This document shows positions 57,639 to 64,000 of a stretch of DNA of 64,000 nucleotides, piece after piece (position 1 is the stretch's first letter; each line of letters starts with the position of its first letter). A program made the translations under genes and the position numbers. Below the pieces are notes generated by a model that was given only the letters and a program-made list of their open reading frames with translations, was not told the origin of the DNA and searched no databases. The stretch spans positions 28,273 through 92,272 of the forward strand of contig NZ_BMYW01000013.1 of assembly GCF_014652475.1 (NCBI RefSeq). The letters are read 5' to 3'. This DNA comes from Vogesella alkaliphila. GTDB lineage: Bacteria > Pseudomonadota > Gammaproteobacteria > Burkholderiales > Chromobacteriaceae.

Positions 57639-58844
57639 CTACAGGCTGCGCCCCGCCCCCGGCATCAGCACGTCGCTGCACAGCACGTGCTGCACCTCGT
57701 CGATCTCGATCGCCATCGACAGCGTGACGCAGATACGGGTATCGGTCATCGACAGGTAGGGCTCGCTCATGTACAGCACGCCGGGCTGGTCGATGGCGTG
57801 CTGGAAATAGGCGCGCCGCGACCACACCGCGCCGGTGGTGTCCTCCAGCGGGGAAAAGCGCAGATTGTCCCCGTTCCCGTTGCGCCCGGAATTGAGGTTG
57901 CGCCCCTGCTGGCGGCCTTCCTGATCCAGCAGGAAGCAGCGGATCACGTCCGGCAGCTGCAACATCGGTTTTGCCGCCACCTCGAATTCGCTGCCCTGCA
58001 TTAGCGCGATCGCCGTCTGCACGAAGGCCTGCCGCGACAGCTCCATCTGGCGACGGTTGAGCTTGCGCCGCAGCAGTTCACGGTTCATCAGCTCGTCCCA
58101 CTTGGCGTCGAGCCGCGGCGTGATCAGCTGGTCGCTGTCCGGTACCGCCGCAGGGCGTGCCACGTAGTAGCCCTGCACCAGGTCGCAGCCGGAATCCAGC
58201 GCCACCACCACGTCGGAATCGCTTTCCACGCCTTCCACCACCACCAATGCACCGATTTCGTGCATCAGCCGCACCAGCCGCGACAACAGGGTGCGCGTGC
58301 GCTGCTGTGTCACCGCGCTGCGCAGCAGGTGGCGGTCAAACTTGACGAAGTCCGGCTCCAGGCTGCACACCCGGTCGATATTGGAATGGCCGACGCCGAA
58401 ATCGTCGATCGCCAGCAGGCAGCCCTGCTCGCGCAACAGCGCCACGCCCTCCAGCAGGCGCGCATCCAGCTCGATTGCCTGCTCCAGCACCTCCAGCACC
58501 ACCGACTGCGGCGCGATGCCGGACTCGGTGATGAGGGCGCCCAGCTGGTCGGCGTAGTCCGGATCGGACAGCGTCATGGCATCGACATTGAGGAACAGCC
58601 AGCGCTGGGCGTGGCCGGCGGCGGCAAAGCGCTGGCAATGCGCGGCACACACCGCCAGATCCATCGCCACCCGCTCGTCGCGGCGGATATAACGCTGGTA
58701 CACCTCCAGCGGCGACAGCGAGACCTCCTTCTCCGACGCCCGCAGCAGCGCCTCCATGCCGACCGTGCGCCGGTGCGCCAGGCTATAGATGGGCTGAAAG
58801 TGGGAGTTCAGTAACAGGGAATCCCGCATCGGTATGTTATTCAC
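57639..58844 (-). CDS. EAL-domain c-di-GMP phosphodiesterase
   Basis: This is a 401-residue protein. An EAL domain occupies about residues 10-245, with catalytic-type motifs kept: EALLRA near 31, FLNVDA near 85, VLEVLE, AIDDFGVGH near 145, VKFD and VVEGVES near 207. The remaining 150 residues are a C-terminal sensor-like region (Cache or PAS-like, e.g. GAVWSRRAYFQHAIDQPGVL). It probably degrades c-di-GMP. It lies upstream of and in line with the adhesin gene's terminator, so it may tune adhesin retention. No transmembrane segment is evident. Confidence 0.88.
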   Translation of the reverse strand: MNNIPMRDSLLLNSHFQPIYSLAHRRTVGMEALLRASEKEVSLSPLEVYQRYIRRDERVAMDLAVCAAHCQRFAAAGHAQRWLFLNVDAMTLSDPDYADQLGALITESGIAPQSVVLEVLEQAIELDARLLEGVALLREQGCLLAIDDFGVGHSNIDRVCSLEPDFVKFDRHLLRSAVTQQRTRTLLSRLVRLMHEIGALVVVEGVESDSDVVVALDSGCDLVQGYYVARPAAVPDSDQLITPRLDAKWDELMNRELLRRKLNRRQMELSRQAFVQTAIALMQGSEFEVAAKPMLQLPDVIRCFLLDQEGRQQGRNLNSGRNGNGDNLRFSPLEDTTGAVWSRRAYFQHAIDQPGVLYMSEPYLSMTDTRICVTLSMAIEIDEVQHVLCSDVLMPGAGRSL

Positions 58845-58935
58845 AGCAACGCTCCGGCAAAAGTTGTACGCAGACTAGCAATTGCTGTTCCAGTTTAAGT
58901 GAGGTTGGCCGCAAGCCCAACCTTTAGCAACGAAA

Positions 58936-58961
58936 AAAGAGCCGGCAGCTGCCGGCTCTTT
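58936..58961 (-). terminator. Terminator of the adhesin gene
   Basis: AAAGAGCCGGCAG and its exact complement form a 26-base palindrome with flanking A/T runs, 25 bases after the adhesin stop. A near-copy of the dispersed word at 58902 lies beyond. Confidence 0.9.
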
Positions 58962-58985
58962 GTACCCCATCATGGGACGAAGGAC

Positions 58986-61900
58986 TTACATGTCAGCTTT
59001 CAGGTTTTGCCCCGGGTTGTGCAGCAGCTTTTCAATAATGTCGTGATCGGAAGCGCCAGTACCCGCCAGGCTGTCGAAAGCGACCCCTTTCAGCAGAATT
59101 TGCTGATCCGCCACCGCTGCGGCATTGGCACCGTCGGCAGAGAAGCCACCCAGCGTACTGATCTGCAGCAGGGTGTCGTCGCCACTTTGCGAGAAGTGCA
59201 GGTACTGCTCCAGACTGCCGGCATTCTCGCCTTGCAGCAGGTCGGCCAGATCCAGCTGGTCTCCTTCCGCCACATTGAAGTCCATCACCACATCCCTGGC
59301 CGGCGTCCCCGCGGTGCCCTGATCGCCCAGCTGCCACTTGAAGATATCGGTGCCGATATCCCCACGCAGCACGTCGTTGCCCTGGCCGCCGATCAGCAGG
59401 TCGTTACCGGCACCGCCACGCAGGCCATCATCGCCGCCCCCACCCAGCAGGGTATCGTCGCCGCTACCACCGTAGACCAGGTCCACGCCGGCCTGGCCAT
59501 GGATCACGTCGTTGCCGCTGCCACCATGTGCCAGATCGGCCCAGGCAATGCCGGAGGTATTGGCCGTATGATCGTATGTCCGCGCGGCAGTGCTCAGCGA
59601 GTTGTCGGAGGCGTCGGTAACCAGCTCACCCAGGCCACCAATCGTCATCAACCCCATCTTCAGCACATCGGCCTGAGCCGGGGCATGACCGGCGATGGTT
59701 TCGCTACCCGAGTCCCCCAGATAGATGATGTCGTTGCCGGCGCCGCCTTCCACGTAGTCGTTACCGCCCTTGCTGTCGATGACCTGGTTGGTGCTGCCGG
59801 TCTGTACCATCTGCGCGCTTGCCCCGCTTGACGGCTGGAGTTGCGCCCAGACATCGAGACCGGTGCCGGCTTCACCGTGAAGCACCGTGATCTGGTCATT
59901 GCCACTACTACCGACCACCTGCGCCAGGTCCAGCGTCAGCCTGGCCTTGTCGGTATCGCCATCCGCATCTTTCATGGTGTACTCGATGCTGGCCGGCTTC
60001 AACAGCTCGGTATAGGCCATCCCCTTCAACAAGAAGCCCTGGCTGTCGTCCTTGCCCTTGCCGGTATCACCGCTGGTGCCCTCGTACGTCATGGCGACAT
60101 AGACAATCGGCGTACCACTCTTGCTGATGGCGGTAAAGTCCGCCGGCTTGCCGTTCTTGCCCACCTCGGCGCTGGTGATCGTGTCATCCACCAACACGAC
60201 CTTGTTTCCCGCCGCATCATAGGCAACCAGCTTCACGGTACCGGCATTCAGTTCGGCAATGGTCAGCGTGACCTGGGTGGCCGTCCCGCCCAGTTTGACC
60301 AGCAGCGTTTCGCCACCATCCACGGTATGGCGTGAAGCATGCAATGCATCCACCGACCAGCCCACCTTGCCGGAACCGGCCCCCGAGCTGTTGTAGCCCA
60401 GATTCTGGCCGGCGCTGAAACTGCTAATGCTGCTTGGCGGGTCGCCTGCAAGGCCGGTCAATTCAAAACTGCCAACCTTGCCGGAGGCAAGCTGCTGAGC
60501 GCTAGGCTCACCGTCCAGTGTCGCGGTAAGCGCTTTAAGCGTGTAGCTGCCATCGGCCTTCAGGGTAAAGCGACCGTCATCCGTCGTTGCGCCAGCGGCA
60601 TAGTCCTTGCCCAGATAGCTGAACCCGGTCACCGACTTGCCGCCATCCACGGCCGCATCGTTGGTCAGCACCTTACCGCAGAGCCTCGTGTCCACCGCAC
60701 TGCCCGCCGCGTAATCGTCCACCGCCACAGGGTTGGTATCCAGCACAGCCACGCTGACCGCAGTCCACGCGGTTTCACCAGTGGTGGTCACCGCCTTGTA
60801 GCTGAAGCTATCGCTTACCTTGTTGTCCGCATCGCCGGTGTGATCGACCACCCGGGCCACAAAGGTATAGCTGCCATCCGGCCGGATGGTCACCTTGCCA
60901 TGGCCAGTGTCGAGTTCAGTACCGCTCGGTGCCACCTCCACCTTCGTGCTGCCACCGTTCAGCGACACATACAGTTTGGAAACCGTACCGGTGATGCCAT
61001 CATTCGCCAGAATGCTGCCGTGTGACGTCGTCGAGCCTTCGACGACGGTCGTGCCATCCGCCTGGCTTGGCAGCGGACTCGCCACTGGCGCCGCATTGGC
61101 CTGCAGCACCTCTACCGGCAGGCTGATGTCGTTGACCGCGGTATCCAGCACCTTGCCGCTGGCATCCACTTCGGTCGCCGTTGCCTTCACCGCCAGTGTG
61201 TACTTGCCCGGCTCGTTCACCTTGATCTGCAGGGACGACAGGCTCCAGCCAGTCACATTGACCTTGCCGTCAGAACCAACGGTCACGCTATGGTTGGCCG
61301 CATCCTTCAGTACCGCCCCCTGTGGCAGGCCGCTGATCTCGACAGACAGCGTCTCGGAACCATCGACGTCAACCAGGGCCGCATTGATGGCGCTGAGCTT
61401 GATGAAGGTATCTTCGTAGCCCTTGTTGTCCACCGCCTGGAACTTGATATTGTCCAGAACGGCACCGTAGGAATCACCGGCATCCTTTGCCTGGAAGATC
61501 AGGCGGTAATTACCGCTCTGCTCGATACCAAGGCTAAGCTGTTGCCCCTTGGCCCAGCCAACCTGCGTCGGGCTGAAGTCAAACAGCTCTTTTTGCGAGG
61601 CGGCAATCGGATTGCCACTCACATCCAGCTGCACCAGCAGGATCTTCATGCCATTGGTCGATACCGGTTTATCACCCGTCGTACGCGCCCCGACATCGAA
61701 GTTCAGCTGATAGAAGCGCCCGGCCTCGCACTGGATGTCGGTGTAGATCTGGCTGACACCGTTCTCGCCCTCGATCTCCATTACCTGGTTGCTGCCAGAA
61801 CCACCGGGGATATACACCGACTCTTTGCCGACCTCGATCTTGCCCCAGCCATTCGCCTGCCAGGTACCGATCCCGCTGGCACCGCCAACCGTGTTCAGGT

Positions 61901-64000
61901 CGATCGCGCTGCTCCATGGCTTACCCGCCAAGTCCACAGCATCGAAGTCCATGGCCGCCAGGCTCTGATAGGCAGACAGCGACAGCTGCGGCTGGTCGGC
62001 TACCGGCACCACATCGACGATCACTTCCTTGTCGTGGGCAATTTCCACGTTATCTTTCAGCACATCAAACTTGATGCTGCCCAGATCCTTGCCCTTATTG
62101 CCGATGCCCTGGCTGTCGCCATAAAGGTCGGCTCCCGAAACATGCTCCTTGGGCACGAACTTGACCTTGCCCGCATCGATATCCGACTTGCTGAACGTCG
62201 AGGTCTCGTTGTGGCCGAGCACCTTGAACACCCCGTTCGCGTCCTTGTACTGGATCGTACCGTTGCCGTTCTGGTTGCCGGACACGCGCACGGTTGCCCC
62301 GGCATCGGAAATGCCGAGAACAGCCCAGTTCAGTGCCACCGCCGTATCTTCGGTCGTCAGCAGAGCCATCGGCGATACCGTGGTCGACTGCGTGCCATTG
62401 AGGGTCAGCGTCGCGGTATTGGAGATATCGCCATCATTGTCCTGCACCGTGTAGCGGAAGGTTTCCGTCACCGCTCCTTCTGCCGGCGTGTACTTGATGG
62501 AGTCGATCACATAACCGTTCTGGCTACCGCTATATCCCAGCGCCACGTACTTGAAAGCGGTCGTGGTGGAAATATTGAAGCTCTGCAAGCTGCCATTGCT
62601 GGACGACGAAACCAGTGTGCCGGAGCCAACCAGATTGCCATTCGCATCGTAGGCCTTCCAGCTTGCATCACCCTGCCCCTTGTTCAGCTCGTTGATGCCG
62701 ATCTGCACAAAATTGGAGGCGACCTTCAGGCCGACTACCAGTGTCTCGCCACCACCGATGTCATTGGTGCCGTTGCCGCCCGGCGACACGCCGATACCCG
62801 GTTTGGCATTGTTGCCGCTGGTGCGCACATCGACCAGGGCGGTGGCATCCGCCGTCAGACCGGCAAGGTTCAACGCATCACCGCTCTGCCACGAGCCATT
62901 CTGGAAGCCGTAAACACCAAAGGCTGCCTTCAGCGCCGCACTGCCTTCGGCTGCGCTAATGTCGGTATCCAGCTTGCTGGTATAGGTGTAGCTGCCATCC
63001 GCCTTGACGGTCAGCTCGCCATACTTGCCGGCCACCGTCACTTCGCCATTGCCCAGCTCGGTTGCCACGCCGTTTTCGCCGGTGACGGTGTAAACCTTGG
63101 CCGCGTTGGCCGCAGAGTTGTCCACCACGCTGTCGTTGGCCAACAGCTTGCTGCTGCCGGCAGTCTGCACATTCAAGCCCGTGCTGACGGTGCCCGAATC
63201 GTTCGCGGCAAGCGGGGCGGTATCCAGAATATTGATGGTGTAAGTAGCAGTAGAACCATCGGCCTTGGTGTAGCTGAACGAGTCAACGTCGCTTGCCGAA
63301 TCCGAGTGATTACGCACCGGAGCCTGGTAGACGTACTGCCCTGCTGCATTGAGCGAAACCGTCCCCCCCAGCTGGGTCTGGCCAACAAATTCGACGCCAC
63401 TGGCCACATTCAGCACATTACCGGTACTGCCCTCGACCACCTCCTGCAAGGCCACGACGGTGTCTTTGTCGCCGATGGTGGTGATCACCGTGGCGTTGCT
63501 GTAGTCCACCCGCTCGTAGTTGGCCGCAGCGCTGTAGCTGCCACCGTTCAGACTGACCCGGAACTGCTCGCCGTTGTCGGCCAGCGCGTCGTTCACCGCC
63601 TGGGCGCTGAACACTTCGCCGACCGTGACCGTGGTCTGGCTGGCGCGGTAGTCGCCGTCACTGGTGCTGCCGAGGTGGCTGAAGCCGACCGTCACCGTGC
63701 CGCCCGGCTGGGTGGCCAGCACGTGGCCCTGAGCGTCGACGGCGCGCACCACGTAGTAGGCGCTGGTTTCGCCTTCTTCCGATACGGTGGAGCTGGTCAC
63801 CGGGTTGCCTTGAGCATCGACGGCGAACAGTTGCAGGGTGAAGGGGCTGTCCAGCGGGTTCTGCGGGTCTTGCGGGTCGCCGCTTTCGTCGGTCACCACG
63901 CTGCTGGCCGCGCCCTTGTCGGCCGAGATGTCGATTTTCTCGAACGCGCTGTTGCTGGCCGCGCCGGTGATGGTGGCGACCAGGCCTTCGCTGCCTTCCT
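58986..64000 (-). CDS. Giant RTX adhesin, C-terminal part (LapA-like, 5' partial)
   Basis: About 1,670 codons are present and the frame runs on past the window edge, so this is the C-terminal section of a larger surface protein. It has repeated cadherin/VCBS-like domains (for example around LAANDSGTVST and VAVDDYAAGS). Two related modules contain GGETL and a DxDGD-type strand (plus-strand 59990-60430 and 62450-62900), with a lectin-like beta domain between (61440-61930). An RTX block with GGSGNDxx and GGAGNDxL repeats follows, then a type I secretion C-terminal target region ending NLKADM. The upstream lapD-lapG pair and TolC-OmpA channel make it a likely LapA-type adhesin released by LapG when c-di-GMP falls. 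The cleavage site would be in the missing N-terminus. Confidence 0.9.
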   Translation of the reverse strand, partial: EGSEGLVATITGAASNSAFEKIDISADKGAASSVVTDESGDPQDPQNPLDSPFTLQLFAVDAQGNPVTSSTVSEEGETSAYYVVRAVDAQGHVLATQPGGTVTVGFSHLGSTSDGDYRASQTTVTVGEVFSAQAVNDALADNGEQFRVSLNGGSYSAAANYERVDYSNATVITTIGDKDTVVALQEVVEGSTGNVLNVASGVEFVGQTQLGGTVSLNAAGQYVYQAPVRNHSDSASDVDSFSYTKADGSTATYTINILDTAPLAANDSGTVSTGLNVQTAGSSKLLANDSVVDNSAANAAKVYTVTGENGVATELGNGEVTVAGKYGELTVKADGSYTYTSKLDTDISAAEGSAALKAAFGVYGFQNGSWQSGDALNLAGLTADATALVDVRTSGNNAKPGIGVSPGGNGTNDIGGGETLVVGLKVASNFVQIGINELNKGQGDASWKAYDANGNLVGSGTLVSSSSNGSLQSFNISTTTAFKYVALGYSGSQNGYVIDSIKYTPAEGAVTETFRYTVQDNDGDISNTATLTLNGTQSTTVSPMALLTTEDTAVALNWAVLGISDAGATVRVSGNQNGNGTIQYKDANGVFKVLGHNETSTFSKSDIDAGKVKFVPKEHVSGADLYGDSQGIGNKGKDLGSIKFDVLKDNVEIAHDKEVIVDVVPVADQPQLSLSAYQSLAAMDFDAVDLAGKPWSSAIDLNTVGGASGIGTWQANGWGKIEVGKESVYIPGGSGSNQVMEIEGENGVSQIYTDIQCEAGRFYQLNFDVGARTTGDKPVSTNGMKILLVQLDVSGNPIAASQKELFDFSPTQVGWAKGQQLSLGIEQSGNYRLIFQAKDAGDSYGAVLDNIKFQAVDNKGYEDTFIKLSAINAALVDVDGSETLSVEISGLPQGAVLKDAANHSVTVGSDGKVNVTGWSLSSLQIKVNEPGKYTLAVKATATEVDASGKVLDTAVNDISLPVEVLQANAAPVASPLPSQADGTTVVEGSTTSHGSILANDGITGTVSKLYVSLNGGSTKVEVAPSGTELDTGHGKVTIRPDGSYTFVARVVDHTGDADNKVSDSFSYKAVTTTGETAWTAVSVAVLDTNPVAVDDYAAGSAVDTRLCGKVLTNDAAVDGGKSVTGFSYLGKDYAAGATTDDGRFTLKADGSYTLKALTATLDGEPSAQQLASGKVGSFELTGLAGDPPSSISSFSAGQNLGYNSSGAGSGKVGWSVDALHASRHTVDGGETLLVKLGGTATQVTLTIAELNAGTVKLVAYDAAGNKVVLVDDTITSAEVGKNGKPADFTAISKSGTPIVYVAMTYEGTSGDTGKGKDDSQGFLLKGMAYTELLKPASIEYTMKDADGDTDKARLTLDLAQVVGSSGNDQITVLHGEAGTGLDVWAQLQPSSGASAQMVQTGSTNQVIDSKGGNDYVEGGAGNDIIYLGDSGSETIAGHAPAQADVLKMGLMTIGGLGELVTDASDNSLSTAARTYDHTANTSGIAWADLAHGGSGNDVIHGQAGVDLVYGGSGDDTLLGGGGDDGLRGGAGNDLLIGGQGNDVLRGDIGTDIFKWQLGDQGTAGTPARDVVMDFNVAEGDQLDLADLLQGENAGSLEQYLHFSQSGDDTLLQISTLGGFSADGANAAAVADQQILLKGVAFDSLAGTGASDHDIIEKLLHNPGQNLKADM
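59340..59535 (-). repeat. RTX nonapeptide repeat block
   Basis: Six or seven consecutive GGxGxDxLx-type calcium-binding units (GGSGNDVIHG, GGSGDDTLLG, GGGGDDGLRG, GGAGNDLLIG, GGQGNDVLRG and others) lie near the C-terminus. A shorter block (GGNDYVEGGAGNDIIYLG) lies at about 59715-59775. They bind calcium and help fold after secretion. Confidence 0.9.

Overview
The window looks like chromosome from a GC-rich betaproteobacterium of the order Neisseriales, most likely Chromobacteriaceae (Vogesella, Chromobacterium or Aquitalea type). That placement is inferred from gene order (mnmG-rsmG-parA-parB-atpIBEFHAGDC, glmU-deoR-glmS, rsmI/lpoA-yraN-diaA-BON lipoprotein) and protein character, not from a database search. 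A 12-base word, AAGGTTGGCCGC, often extended to AAGGTTGGCCGCAAGC, occurs exactly 16 times on either strand. It sometimes forms inverted pairs just after genes, as DNA uptake sequences do in Neisseria. It is absent from the segments that look recently acquired.

Layout. 1-6.3 kb is core: a 5'-truncated FAD/Fe-S oxidoreductase, a GyrI-like protein, an isochorismatase-like hydrolase, an NTF2-like protein with nadV, and a decayed GGDEF gene. 6.3-8.1 kb holds lower-GC accessory genes: an esterase and an HTH/Clp-N pair. 8.2-17.3 kb is a tartrate catabolic island. It has a small tyrosine recombinase, a LysR regulator, an MFS carrier, a two-subunit tartrate dehydratase, a chemoreceptor, an FAH-family enzyme and tartrate dehydrogenase, and it lies between two related ~100-bp direct repeats. 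17.6-34.2 kb is core again (glmS, deoR, glmU, ATP synthase, parAB, rsmG, mnmG, an OlsB-like acyltransferase). 34.3-41.6 kb carries trmO, a Tim44-domain protein, lapD-lapG divergent from a TolC-OmpA fusion (lapE-like), and tatD.

41.85-53.9 kb is an integrated element of about 12 kb in the 3' end of a tRNA-Leu(CAA) gene. It resembles a P4-type satellite: P4-type integrase, AlpA-like double-HTH regulator, a 996-residue Toprim/DUF927/helicase replication protein, several unrecognised genes chained by 4-base overlaps, and matching iteron arrays in inverted orientation near both ends. Its low-GC cargo is a complete retron: a folded msr-msd RNA, an effector with an NDT-like N-terminal part and a 17-copy AQP/AQS tail, and a reverse transcriptase. 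A serine recombinase with a palindromic upstream region lies next to the retron.

53.9-64 kb is core: rsmI, lpoA-like, yraN, diaA, a BON lipoprotein, an EAL phosphodiesterase, and the C-terminal 1,670 or so residues of a giant RTX adhesin that runs off the window. LapD, LapG, the TolC-OmpA protein, the EAL enzyme and the adhesin probably form one c-di-GMP-controlled surface-adhesion system. The most interesting parts are the candidate uptake sequence, the retron in its satellite, and the recombinase-flanked tartrate island.
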